Positions 20,001 through 27,833 are shown, counted from the first letter of the stretch. The stretch: DNA of 64,000 nt from Microbacterium paraoxydans (GCF_018224615.1 NZ_JAGTUK010000001.1:1116001-1180000), one strand, 5' to 3'. Made by a program: numbers and translations. Notes: generated by a model from the letters alone, not told the origin.

Positions 20001-21074
20001 GTGACGACGCAGAGCGGGGAGCCGACACCGACCCTGAGCGTTTCGGTCCGGGCGCTGCCCGGCGGGGCGTCACGGGCTGTCGCGCTGGCGGAAGCGCTCC
20101 GTCCTTTCCCGGTGCGAGTCGTCGCCGACGCCGTGGAGGAGCCGGAGCGTCGTGGCACTCCACGGCCCGCATGGCGCCCGTGGAGCCCCGGCGCGAGTCA
20201 CCACCTGGTGCTGTCGGGGAGCGCGACGGTGCACCCGGCGTTCCTCGCGCAGATGCGGGATGCGGTAGCCCGTCAGCCCGATGCGCTGCTGAGCTTCTTC
20301 ACGGCATGGGACAGTTACGCGTCCCACGCTGTGCGGATCGCCGCGTTCGCCGGTCGTGCGTGGGTCACGCCGCCGGGAAAGACGCTGTCGGCGGTCGCGA
20401 CCGTGCTGCCCGTCGCGATGGCTGCGGAGTTCGCCGAGGGTGATGCACGCAGTCCCGCATCGGAGGGAGAAGCACTGTTCCGCTTCGCGCGGTCCCGGGG
20501 CCTGGCGTCGTACGCCAGCAATCCGAGCCTGGTGGAGTTCTGCTCCGCGTCCACGACGTCTCCCGAGCCGGAGCGGGCGACGGCCTTCCTTGCCGACACA
20601 GAGGCTCCGGCGTCCTGGTGGGGCCGGGACCCCCTGTCGGTCCCCACGCAGATTCCGGCGATCCATGTGCGCGACGGCGAACCGGTGTCCTACGAAGCGC
20701 CCAGGGAAGGCGACGACCGGTGGCGGATCCGCTCGCGCCGTCCGATCCCTGCGCCGCACTCACGTCGCCTGACCCGCATCGTCCGAGATCGTCTGCTGTG
20801 CACCGAGGTGGCGCGCAGCGATCTTCGGGCGGCGGCGTCCCTGCTGGGCGCGGCGTCGGTGCTGTGCGACCAACTCGTGCTCGCGGCGCGGATCGGGCCG
20901 CCGCCCGAAGGCTTCGGAGAGCTGAGTGCTCGTGAGGCGGCGGCATCGCTGCCGCTCGGCACCCTGTATCGAGTCATCGAGCAGCTGTCCCGTGAGGACG
21001 CGCGGGCAGAGGTCCGCACGGCGTTCATCGCGATCCGCGACGACGTGCTCGATGTGCTCGACGATCTCCTCTGA
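20001..21074 (+). CDS. Unrecognised protein, possibly a degenerate glycosyltransferase-like fold
   Basis: 357 residues, no signal peptide or clear membrane segment. The stretch SPGASHHLVLSGSATVHPAF (about 60-80) followed by ALLSFFTAWDSYASHAVRIAAFAGRAWVTP resembles actinobacterial glycosyltransferase-like proteins in which the first stretch reads HHLVLQDD; here the acidic pair is replaced by Ser-Gly-Ser, so metal-dependent transfer would not be expected. That resemblance is from memory and weak. The carboxy-terminal third (about 255-355) is helical with many Leu, Ala and Arg. GTG 20001 is preferred over ATG 19986 because AGGAG lies five bases before it. It is monocistronic between a terminator and a riboswitch. 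Confidence 0.65.
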   Translation: MTTQSGEPTPTLSVSVRALPGGASRAVALAEALRPFPVRVVADAVEEPERRGTPRPAWRPWSPGASHHLVLSGSATVHPAFLAQMRDAVARQPDALLSFFTAWDSYASHAVRIAAFAGRAWVTPPGKTLSAVATVLPVAMAAEFAEGDARSPASEGEALFRFARSRGLASYASNPSLVEFCSASTTSPEPERATAFLADTEAPASWWGRDPLSVPTQIPAIHVRDGEPVSYEAPREGDDRWRIRSRRPIPAPHSRRLTRIVRDRLLCTEVARSDLRAAASLLGAASVLCDQLVLAARIGPPPEGFGELSAREAAASLPLGTLYRVIEQLSREDARAEVRTAFIAIRDDVLDVLDDLL

Positions 21075-21110
21075 GTGAGTGACGGAGAGCCGATCCATAG
21101 GTGGCCCCGG

Positions 21111-21116
21111 TAAGCT
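21111..21116 (+). promoter_or_regulatory. -10 element of the riboswitch transcript
   Basis: TAAGCT; transcription would begin near 21123, right at the 5' strand of riboswitch helix P1. No clear -35. Confidence 0.5.
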
Positions 21117-21121
21117 CACGA

Positions 21122-21220
21122 GGGCAAGGGGAGTACTCCCGTCTGCAGCGGCGTCGTCATTACGGACACGAGATCGTGTCCCGGCCCGCTGGCCCCGTGG
21201 GGCGGAGGAGACCTTGGCAC
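21122..21220 (+). promoter_or_regulatory. yybP-ykoY manganese riboswitch
   Basis: All conserved parts of the family are present: loop L1 GGAGUA (21130-21135), the junction GUCGUCAUUACGG (21152-21164) and L3 GAGACCUUGGC (21208-21218). Helices can be drawn: P1 21125-21129 with 21212-21216 (CAAGG/CCUUG, a covariant form of the usual AAAGG/CCUUU), P2 21136-21139 with 21204-21207, P3 21146-21151 with 21186-21191, P4 21164-21170 with 21175-21181. Family knowledge: Mn2+ docks L1 onto L3 and switches on manganese efflux or homeostasis genes. The controlled gene here starts at 21299. Confidence 0.93.
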
Positions 21221-21271
21221 CTGCTCGCGGGTTGCCGGGATTCCCTGCCGACGTTGGACGTCGATCAGTCC

Positions 21272-21298
21272 GGTGGCCCGCCTCACGAAGGGACCACC
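21272..21298 (+). promoter_or_regulatory. Start-site-sequestering hairpin of the riboswitch
   Basis: GGTGG (21272-21276) pairs with CCACC (21294-21298) and CCC (21277-21279) with GGG (21290-21292), one A bulged. This eight-bp hairpin holds the GGGA ribosome site and ends at the ATG, consistent with translational control. A separate CGACG/CGTCG hairpin lies at 21249-21263. Confidence 0.6.
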
Positions 21299-22186
21299 AT
21301 GGGAAAGCTCTCCCGACTGATCCGTCTCGCCTCCGATGCGCTCGACACCAACGGCGCCAGCGGCTCTCGACGCTCCGGCGAGGACGGCCGCGGCTCGACC
21401 GACTGGAGCGGCATGATCCGCGGAGCCGTGGAGTCCGTGCGCGGCGCGGGCGCCCCGTCCGAGTCGAGGGGAGCCCCTGCGTCATCGACGCCCCCGCCTG
21501 CGCCACACCGCGCCGCGCGCCCGCGCCCGGCGTCCGCATCCGGCGGGCCGTACAGCCCGCCCCCGGCGCCCGGCGGCGTCGGTGCGTCCGCGGTCGATCC
21601 GCGGGACCGCGCGGCGATCGCGCGCTACGACTACCTGATGCAGACCGCCGATCCTCACCGCATCGAGCAGATCCACCGTGAGGCGTTCGCGTCCCTCACC
21701 CCGCAGCAGCGCGAGCTGCTCGCGGCGCGCATGCGGCAGGAGCTGCCCGCGGGTGAGCGGCCGCGTTCGGCATCCGCGGACGACCTGGCCCGAGCCGCTG
21801 GGCGGGCCGAGGCGATGCGGCCCGGGCGCATGCGGGGGCTGCTGTCGAGGACTCGCGGAGTGGGCGGTGGGGCTGCTCTTGCGGCGGGCGGGGCAGCGTT
21901 CGGCCTGCTCGGCGTCGTGGCCGGTGGCGCCGTCGTGAGCGCTGTCGCGGCACCGCTGCTCGACCAGGCCGCGTCGCTCGGGGTCGACTTCGGGGCGCTC
22001 GCCGAGGGGCTGGACGTCGAGGCGCTGGCGTCGGGCGTCGACGTGGAGGCACTGACGGGCGGGGCCGGGGAGCTGCTCGGATCCGCGGGGGAGGCGGTGT
22101 CTGGTCTCGGTGAGACCGCGACCGGCTGGGGCGAGCGGCTGGGCGACCTGGGGGTTCCCGGGATCGGCGACCTGTTCGGACGCTGA
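21299..22186 (+). CDS. Unrecognised protein under manganese riboswitch control
   Basis: 295 residues. Residues 1-95 are basic then Pro/Ala/Ser-rich and likely disordered. A conserved-looking helical block follows at about 100-175 (ARYDYLMQTADPHRIEQIHREAFASLTPQQRELLAARM and ADDLARAAGRAEAMRPGRMRGLL). After this a Gly/Ala-rich hydrophobic segment, GGAALAAGGAAFGLLGVVAGGAVVSAVAAP (quoted in part: GVVAGGAVVSAVAAP), may insert in a membrane at about 190-220; the end is Gly/Glu/Leu repeats. It resembles no known Mn transporter. Control by a Mn2+ riboswitch implies a role in manganese homeostasis. Start ATG 21299 follows GAAGGGA. Confidence 0.8.
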   Translation: MGKLSRLIRLASDALDTNGASGSRRSGEDGRGSTDWSGMIRGAVESVRGAGAPSESRGAPASSTPPPAPHRAARPRPASASGGPYSPPPAPGGVGASAVDPRDRAAIARYDYLMQTADPHRIEQIHREAFASLTPQQRELLAARMRQELPAGERPRSASADDLARAAGRAEAMRPGRMRGLLSRTRGVGGGAALAAGGAAFGLLGVVAGGAVVSAVAAPLLDQAASLGVDFGALAEGLDVEALASGVDVEALTGGAGELLGSAGEAVSGLGETATGWGERLGDLGVPGIGDLFGR

Positions 22187-22198
22187 GTCCGTGGCGGG

Positions 22199-22271
22199 TG
22201 CCCCCGCTGGGACTCGAACCCAGACTGAAGCGATTTTAAGTCGCCTGCCTCTGCCATTGGGCTACGGGGGC
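22199..22271 (-). tRNA. tRNA with anticodon UAA, short variable loop (nominal tRNA-Leu)
   Basis: 73 bases that fold as a canonical class I cloverleaf: perfect 7-bp acceptor stem, three-pair D stem (10-12 with 23-25), GG in the D loop, five-pair anticodon stem with loop CTTAAAA (anticodon UAA at 34-36), five-base variable region TCAGT, T stem CTGGG/CCCAG with loop TTCGAGT, discriminator A73. CCA is not encoded (CCC follows). UAA reads the leucine codon UUA, but bacterial tRNA-Leu normally has a long variable arm; this one does not. Confidence 0.9.
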
Positions 22272-22363
22272 CGCGTCGCCAGCCTAGCGGCGGACGAACG
22301 TGAGCCCCCGCGTGGCCGTGCGACGCGGTGTCGCGAGGGGTGAACCCGAGTGCACTCAGGCCA

Positions 22364-22369
22364 TAGGGT
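22364..22369 (+). promoter_or_regulatory. -10 element of the 22376 gene (leaderless geometry)
   Basis: TAGGGT, six bases, GTG at 22376. Confidence 0.6.
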
Positions 22370-22375
22370 GGGGGA

Positions 22376-23623
22376 GTGCTCGACCTCACCGATGAACTGA
22401 GCCCCGTTCCGGGCGCCCCCGCGGTCGCCCCCGAGTGGAAAGACCCCGGCCGCTACTGGCCTCGTCTGTCGGCCGCCACGGGTCACCTCCCCGCCCCGGT
22501 GGCGGTGATCGATCGCGAAGCCCTGCGCTACAACGCGATGGACCTGCTGGTGCGTTCGGGCGGGCTGCCCATCCGCGTCGCGTCCAAGTCGGTGCGGGTG
22601 CGCGCCGTGCTGGATGCGGTCCTGCGGCTGCCGGGGTTCCGCGGCATCCTCGCGTTCACGCTGGAGGAGGCGCTCTGGCTCGCCGAGACCCACGACGACA
22701 TCGTGCTCGGATACCCCACCGTCGATCGCGTCGCGCTCGAGAGGCTCTTCGCGGACGAGGAGGCGGCCCGGCGCATCACGCTCATGGTGGACGACCTCGT
22801 GCACCTCGACCTCATCGACAGCGTCGCGGCTCCCGGCGCACGCCCGGAGATCCGGGTGGCCATCGACGTGGATGCCTCGTGGCGCTCCCCACTGCTGGGG
22901 CACATCGGTGTGCGGCGCTCGGCGCTCTTCTCCGCGGGTGAGGTCGCCGCCTTCGCCAGGAAGGTCGCGGCACGTCCGGGCTTCCGACTCGTCGGACTGC
23001 AGATGTACGACGCGCAGATCGCCGGACAGGGGGACGACGCGGGGCCGGACGCCCCGCTCATCCGTCTCGTGCAGGCACGCTCTCGCGAGGAGTTGCGCGA
23101 ACGCCGAGCCGCGATCGTGTCGGCCGTCACCGCTGTCGCGCCGCTGGAGTTCCTGAACGGCGGGGGCACCGGCTCGCTGGAGTTCACGGGCAGTGATGAA
23201 TCGCTCACCGAGGCCAGCGCGGGCAGCGGGCTTCTCGGCGGACACCTGTTCGACGGCTATCGCTCGTTCCGTCCGGCCCCGGCTGCCGCGTTCGCGTTCG
23301 ACGTCGTGCGGCGGCCGGCGGCCGACATCGCCACCGTGCTCGGTGGTGGCTGGATCGCCTCGGGCCCTGCCGTGGCCTCCCGGCAACCGCTTCCGGTGTG
23401 GCCGAGAGACCTGCGCACGCTGCCGCGGGAGGCGGCGGGTGAGGTGCAGACGCCGCTGCGCGGTCCGAACGCGGCGACGCTCGGCGTGGGCGATCGGGTC
23501 TGGTTCCGGCACGCCAAGAGCGGGGAACCGGCCGAGCGGATCGAGCGCTACCACCTGGTCTCCGGAGACGAGGTCATCGACGAACTGCCCACCTACCGCG
23601 GCGAGGGGAAGGCGTTCCTGTGA
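22376..23623 (+). CDS. Alanine racemase-fold PLP protein (amino-acid aldolase/deaminase type)
   Basis: 415 residues. The amino-terminal TIM-barrel part looks like D-threonine aldolase/alanine racemase fold III enzymes: PVAVIDREALRYNAMDLL and LPIRVASKSVRVRAV, where the lysine in VASKS is the expected PLP lysine, and FLNGGGTGSLEF, a phosphate-binding glycine loop. The carboxy-terminal beta domain has VLGGGWIASGP and VGDRVWFRHAKSGEPAER. The substrate is unknown. The leaderless promoter defines GTG 22376. The next gene overlaps by four bases (GTGA), a coupled two-gene operon. Confidence 0.85.
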   Translation: MLDLTDELSPVPGAPAVAPEWKDPGRYWPRLSAATGHLPAPVAVIDREALRYNAMDLLVRSGGLPIRVASKSVRVRAVLDAVLRLPGFRGILAFTLEEALWLAETHDDIVLGYPTVDRVALERLFADEEAARRITLMVDDLVHLDLIDSVAAPGARPEIRVAIDVDASWRSPLLGHIGVRRSALFSAGEVAAFARKVAARPGFRLVGLQMYDAQIAGQGDDAGPDAPLIRLVQARSREELRERRAAIVSAVTAVAPLEFLNGGGTGSLEFTGSDESLTEASAGSGLLGGHLFDGYRSFRPAPAAAFAFDVVRRPAADIATVLGGGWIASGPAVASRQPLPVWPRDLRTLPREAAGEVQTPLRGPNAATLGVGDRVWFRHAKSGEPAERIERYHLVSGDEVIDELPTYRGEGKAFL

Positions 23624-24933
23624 CGCGCATCGGCGGCACGTGGCAGAACTGGGGGCGCTCCGCGTCGGTACGACCGATCCGCGTCGAGCGCCCGCGCAGC
23701 CCCGAGGGAGTGCAGCGCGCCGTGCGCGCCGCCGTGAAACAGGGGCTGCCGATCAAGGCGGTCGGCGCCGGGCACAGCTTCACCGGCATCGCGGTCGCGC
23801 CGGGCGTGCTGCTGGAGCTCGACGACCTGCAGGGGCTCGTGGCTGCGGATGCGTCTTCAGGGCGCGTCACGCTCCTCGCCGGCACGCGTCTGCACCGTAT
23901 CCCCGGGCTGCTCGCTCCGTACGGACTGGCGATGCAGAACCTCGGCGACATCGACCGGCAGTCGATCTCCGGCGCCATCTCGACCGGAACCCACGGAACC
24001 GGCGCGGCCTTCGGCGGTCTCGCGACCCAGGTCGTCGGGGTCACGCTGATCACGGCAGACGGTGAGTTCCTCCGCATCGACGAGCAGAACCAGCCCGAGT
24101 TGCTTCCCGCGGTCGCCGTCGGGCTGGGTGCCCTCGGCATCATCGTCGAGGTGACGTTGCAGTGCGTTCCGTCGTTCGTCCTGCACGCGATCGACGAGCC
24201 CGTGCCCCTGGAGGACGTGCTGTCGTCGCTGGACGAGCGCGTCGCCGGGTCGGACCACTTCGAGTTCTACTGGTTCCCGCACACCGAGGTCGCGCTCACC
24301 AAGCGCCAGACGCGCCTGCCGGAGTCGACGGTTCGCAGGCCGCTGCCCGTCGTCGGCCGCTGGATCGACGAGACCCTCCTCTCCAACGGGGTGTATCGCG
24401 TGGTGTGCGCGGCCGGTCAGCTCGTTCCCTCGGTCACTCCGCCGTTCAGTCGTCTGGCGGTGCAGCTCACGGGCGATCGCGAGTACACCGATCTCTCGCA
24501 TCGCGTGCTCACGCAGAGCCGGACGGTCCGCTTCCGCGAGATGGAGTACGCGATCCCGGCCGAGGCGGTGGTCCCGGCGTTCCGTGCGGTGCAGCAGCTG
24601 ATCACGGATCGCGGCTGGCGCATCGAGTTCCCGATCGAGGTGCGCTTCGCCGCGGCGGACGACCGCTGGCTGTCCACCGCTCACGGCCGCGACAGCGCCT
24701 ACATCGCGGTGCATCGCTACTGGCGAGCGAACCCGACGTCGTACTTCGAGGCGGTCGAGCAGATCATGCGGGAGCACGGGGGGCGTCCGCACTGGGGGAA
24801 GCTGCACACCCAGGATGCGCCGTCGCTGCGCGCGGTGTACCCGCGGTTCGACGATTTCGTGGCGTTGCGCGACCGACTCGATCCCGAGCGGCGCTTCACC
24901 AACCGGTACCTGGATCGCGTGCTCGGCGCCTGA
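23620..24933 (+). CDS. FAD-dependent sugar-lactone oxidase-like protein (ALO family)
   Basis: 437 residues. The PCMH-type FAD domain shows IKAVGAGHSFTGIAVAPG near residues 46-63 and the conserved QSISGAISTGTHGTG near 113-127; the ALO carboxy-terminal domain ends with GGRPHWGKLH and RRFTNRYLDRVLG. Relatives oxidise D-arabinono-1,4-lactone, L-gulonolactone or alditols. The His in AGHS could carry covalent FAD. It is coupled to the upstream PLP-fold gene through GTGA, so the two enzymes probably act on linked substrates. Confidence 0.9.
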   Translation: MTRIGGTWQNWGRSASVRPIRVERPRSPEGVQRAVRAAVKQGLPIKAVGAGHSFTGIAVAPGVLLELDDLQGLVAADASSGRVTLLAGTRLHRIPGLLAPYGLAMQNLGDIDRQSISGAISTGTHGTGAAFGGLATQVVGVTLITADGEFLRIDEQNQPELLPAVAVGLGALGIIVEVTLQCVPSFVLHAIDEPVPLEDVLSSLDERVAGSDHFEFYWFPHTEVALTKRQTRLPESTVRRPLPVVGRWIDETLLSNGVYRVVCAAGQLVPSVTPPFSRLAVQLTGDREYTDLSHRVLTQSRTVRFREMEYAIPAEAVVPAFRAVQQLITDRGWRIEFPIEVRFAAADDRWLSTAHGRDSAYIAVHRYWRANPTSYFEAVEQIMREHGGRPHWGKLHTQDAPSLRAVYPRFDDFVALRDRLDPERRFTNRYLDRVLGA

Positions 24934-24962
24934 GCGCTCGACGGGTGTGATGCGCCCAGTCC

Positions 24963-24979
24963 ACGCGCAGGCTGCGCGT
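24963..24979 (+). promoter_or_regulatory. Perfect palindrome upstream of lemA
   Basis: ACGCGCA-GGC-TGCGCGT, seven-base arms, one base before the -10 TAGGAT (24981-24986). Its position in the promoter spacer suggests an operator; it could also be a T-less terminator of the preceding operon. Confidence 0.5.
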
Positions 24980-24980
24980 C

Positions 24981-24986
24981 TAGGAT
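24981..24986 (+). promoter_or_regulatory. -10 element of lemA
   Basis: TAGGAT about 30 bases before ATG 25017; the leader contains GGAAGG. Confidence 0.55.
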
Positions 24987-25016
24987 GAGAGAAACACGAG
25001 GAAGGGTGGGGCTCTG

Positions 25017-25583
25017 ATGGAATGGCTCGTGCCGGTACTGATCGTCGTCGGGGTGATCCTGCTCGTCGGCATCTATCTCTGGGCCACGTACAACTCGCTG
25101 GTGCAGCTCAATGTGCGAGTGGACGAGGCATGGAGCGGCATCACCGTCCAGCTCAAGCGTCGAGCGGACCTCATCCCCAACCTGATCGAGACCGTCAAGG
25201 GCTACGCCTCGCACGAGAAGGCGGTGTTCGAGAACGTCACGCGTGCGCGCGCCGAGACGCTCACCGCGAGCGGCCCGGGCGAGGCGGGCATCGCCGAGGG
25301 GCACCTCCAGCAGGCGCTGCGCAGTCTGTTCGCGGTCGCGGAGGCCTACCCGCAGTTGCAGGCGAGCCAGAACTTCCTTCAGCTGCAGCAGTCGCTCGTC
25401 GACACGGAGGACAAGATCCAGGCGGCCCGGCGGTTCTACAACGGTGGTGTGCGCGAGCTGAACACCAAGATCAAGGTGTTCCCCAACAACCTCTTCGCCA
25501 AGGGCCTCGGGTTCACCGAGCGCGAGTTCTTCGAGGTCGCCGACAGCGGTGCGATCTCCGAGCCGCCGCGCGTGCAGTTCTGA
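25017..25583 (+). CDS. lemA: LemA family membrane protein
   Basis: 188 residues: one amino-terminal transmembrane helix (WLVPVLIVVGVILLVGIYLW) followed by the cytosolic-type helical bundle typical of LemA, with YNSLVQLNVRVDEAWSGI, LKRRADLIPNLIETVKGYASHE, YPQLQASQNFLQLQQSL, DTEDKIQAARRFYNGGVRELNT and FPNNLFAKGLGF. The exact function is unknown; neighbours in other bacteria include membrane metalloproteases and TPM-domain proteins, absent here. The next gene is convergent and starts only ten bases after the stop. Confidence 0.95.
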   Translation: MEWLVPVLIVVGVILLVGIYLWATYNSLVQLNVRVDEAWSGITVQLKRRADLIPNLIETVKGYASHEKAVFENVTRARAETLTASGPGEAGIAEGHLQQALRSLFAVAEAYPQLQASQNFLQLQQSLVDTEDKIQAARRFYNGGVRELNTKIKVFPNNLFAKGLGFTEREFFEVADSGAISEPPRVQF

Positions 25584-25592
25584 CGCGCGCGG

Positions 25593-26492
25593 TCACCAGG
25601 CCGTCAGCCGCAGCCCCTCGGCGGTGAATTCGACATCTCCGCGAAGACTCCAGTCGTCGCTGCGGTAGGTCGTCGTCCGCGGTGCTCCGTCCTGTCCTGT
25701 CCCGGTCACGGTGGCCACCAGCACGCCGCCGGCGGCATGGAAGCCGGGGGGCGTGAGCGACACAGTGGGCTGCTGGTCGATGCGGTAGCGAATCTCTGTC
25801 ACGGCGCGGAAGTCGACGCCCCAGGGGAGTCGGATGCCGCAGCCCGGGGGAGGCGAGGGGGCAGGAGCCGTGCAGGTTTCGAGGTGTTCGTCGAGCTGTC
25901 GCTGCGCGGCCTTGACGGCGTCGGGACGCAGCACGGTCTGCAGCTCGACCGTCGTCGTCTCTCCCGGCAGCACGACGGCGTCGGCGGTGCCGTCGAGCAG
26001 CGCCACGGGGGCAGCCGCGACCCGGTAGCGGCCCGGGAGCAGCGCCGTCTGCTCACCGCCGGGGAGGGCCGCTTCGCCGATCGTGACCGCCGTGCCGATC
26101 GTCGTTTTCGGTTCGAGTGCACCGAGCCACGACGAATCCACCACCCAGCGGCCGTCCACGGCGCTCACCGACAGCTCGGCGTCGTGTTCCTCGCCGTCGA
26201 GGCGGAACGACACCTCCACCCGACGCGCCTCGCCGGTGCCCTGCACCGCGGTCACGGCGGGATGCTCGATCCTCGCGGTGGCTCCGTCCAGGGCCGCCAG
26301 AGCCGACGCCGGGACCTCCGCTCCCGTCGCCTTCACCGCCTGCGGGTCACCGTCCTCCAGGGCGCGCAGATACGCGAGCGCGGCGTCCTCCGGCGAGGGC
26401 GACCGCAGCGACGAGACAAGGAACCAGCCTCCGAGGGTGATCACGAGCACCACCACGGCGATCGTCACCGCCACCCGGAGGCGCCTGTTCAC
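25593..26492 (-). CDS. Membrane-anchored extracytoplasmic protein, unknown function
   Basis: 299 residues: one amino-terminal transmembrane segment (VAVTIAVVVLVITLGGWFLV, about 7-26) then a soluble extracytoplasmic domain with a DUF4878-like start (SPSPEDAALAYLRALEDGDPQAV) and mostly beta character afterwards. Two cysteines, in HLETCTAPAPSPPPGCGI, could form a disulfide. The GTG start overlaps the stop of the YcaQ gene (GTGA), so it is translated with that gene. No enzyme motif is recognised. Confidence 0.75.
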   Translation of the reverse strand: MNRRLRVAVTIAVVVLVITLGGWFLVSSLRSPSPEDAALAYLRALEDGDPQAVKATGAEVPASALAALDGATARIEHPAVTAVQGTGEARRVEVSFRLDGEEHDAELSVSAVDGRWVVDSSWLGALEPKTTIGTAVTIGEAALPGGEQTALLPGRYRVAAAPVALLDGTADAVVLPGETTTVELQTVLRPDAVKAAQRQLDEHLETCTAPAPSPPPGCGIRLPWGVDFRAVTEIRYRIDQQPTVSLTPPGFHAAGGVLVATVTGTGQDGAPRTTTYRSDDWSLRGDVEFTAEGLRLTAW

Positions 26493-27748
26493 GCCGCGCC
26501 CTCCCGCTCGTGCACGTGTCGCCGCACGGGGGCGCCGTCGCCCGCCGCGAGGGCGTCGTGCAGCGCGGTCGTGGCGTCGCCCCATCCCGACACCGACACG
26601 TGTTCGAGTCCCTGCCATGCCGCGGCCAGACGCAGCTCCGTCGCGATCGCCTCCGCGTCGCCGGGGCGGGCCTGCGGTTCCCACCACGCCGACTGCACCT
26701 GCAGCGTGGAGGCCGCACGGTCGGCCTTGAGGTCGACGCGGGCGACGATCCGGTCGCCGACCAGCACCGGGAGCGAGTAGTAGCCATAGCGCCGCTTGGC
26801 AGCCGGCACGTAGATCTCGATGCGGTAGTCGAGTTCGAAAGCACGGAGCGCGCGCTCGCGGAACCACACCACGGGATCGAAGGGCGTGAGAATCGCCGCG
26901 GCGTCGACACGACGGGGGAGCGCGGCGTCGCGGTGCCGCCACGCGGGCAGCGGGCGGCCGGCGCGCTCCCACCCACGTACACGGACGGGAAGCAGCTCGC
27001 CCGCGTCCTGCAGATCGGCGATCGCGCGGCCGATCGTGGCGCGATCGCGGATGCGGTAGTAGTCGGCGAGGTCGGACGTGGTCGCGACTCCGCTCGAGCG
27101 GGCAGCCCGACGGATGAGCTCGCGGATGGCCTCCTCGCGCGGCACCTCGCGCGCACGGATGTGCTCGGGGATCACGTGCTCCGCCAGGGCGTACGTGCGC
27201 TCGAAGCCGCGTCGACCGCTGACGGCCACGTCTCCGATGCGCCACAGATGCTCCAGTGCGAGCTTGACCTCGTCCCAGTCCCACCACGTGCCGCGCTCAC
27301 GCGGGGCATCCGCGCGCAGGTCTGCCGGGCGCAGGGGGCCTCGGTCGCGCAGCTCTGCGTGCACCCACTCGACCGTGCGGGCGTTGGTGCTGAGCCACGA
27401 GTCCTCCCCGGCCCACCGCCGCCGGAACGCATCCATGCGGAACTGCCAGAGCGGCCAGTCCTCGACCGGGATGAACGTGGCCTCGTGCGCGAGGTACTCC
27501 ACATAGTGCGTGGTGCGCGACAGGAACAGGCGGTCGAGCAGCGCGGGGTCGTAGGCGCCGAGTCGGGAGAACAGGGGGAGGTAATGCGAACGCGCGAACA
27601 CGTTGACCGAGTCGATCTGCAGCACGCCGAGGCGCTCCATCACACGGTGCACATGCCGGCTCGAGACGGTTGCGGGTCGCGCGCGAGTGAACCCCTGAGC
27701 GGCGAGAGCCATGCGGCGCGCCTGCGCGGAGCTGAGGGAGTCGGTCAC
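26489..27748 (-). CDS. YcaQ-like DNA glycosylase (HTH_42, crosslink repair)
   Basis: 419 residues of the winged-helix HTH_42 family that includes E. coli YcaQ, which excises alkylated bases and unhooks interstrand crosslinks. The catalytic QxD motif is visible in LGVLQIDSVNVFARSHYLPL near residue 45, matching the YcaQ-like (QID) rather than the AlkZ (QxQ) subclass. Other conserved parts are YVEYLAHEATFIP, ILTPFDPVVW, FELDYRIEIYVP and RRYGYYSLPVL. The GTG at 27748 has TACGCT six bases upstream. The membrane protein gene downstream is coupled to it. Confidence 0.9.
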   Translation of the reverse strand: MTDSLSSAQARRMALAAQGFTRARPATVSSRHVHRVMERLGVLQIDSVNVFARSHYLPLFSRLGAYDPALLDRLFLSRTTHYVEYLAHEATFIPVEDWPLWQFRMDAFRRRWAGEDSWLSTNARTVEWVHAELRDRGPLRPADLRADAPRERGTWWDWDEVKLALEHLWRIGDVAVSGRRGFERTYALAEHVIPEHIRAREVPREEAIRELIRRAARSSGVATTSDLADYYRIRDRATIGRAIADLQDAGELLPVRVRGWERAGRPLPAWRHRDAALPRRVDAAAILTPFDPVVWFRERALRAFELDYRIEIYVPAAKRRYGYYSLPVLVGDRIVARVDLKADRAASTLQVQSAWWEPQARPGDAEAIATELRLAAAWQGLEHVSVSGWGDATTALHDALAAGDGAPVRRHVHEREGAA

Positions 27749-27754
27749 GCGGCC

Positions 27755-27760
27755 AGCGTA
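27755..27760 (-). promoter_or_regulatory. -10 element of the YcaQ gene (leaderless geometry)
   Basis: Minus strand TACGCT, six bases, GTG at 27748; divergent from the AI-2E exporter promoter. Confidence 0.65.
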
Positions 27761-27821
27761 GCGCCGGCGTCGGACATCGCCGCCGATGTCAAGATGCGCC
27801 GAGCGGCATACCGCATGACCG

Positions 27822-27827
27822 TAGACT
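27822..27827 (+). promoter_or_regulatory. -10 element of the AI-2E family gene (leaderless geometry)
   Basis: TAGACT, six bases (gaggcg), ATG at 27834. Confidence 0.65.
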
Positions 27828-27833
27828 GAGGCG

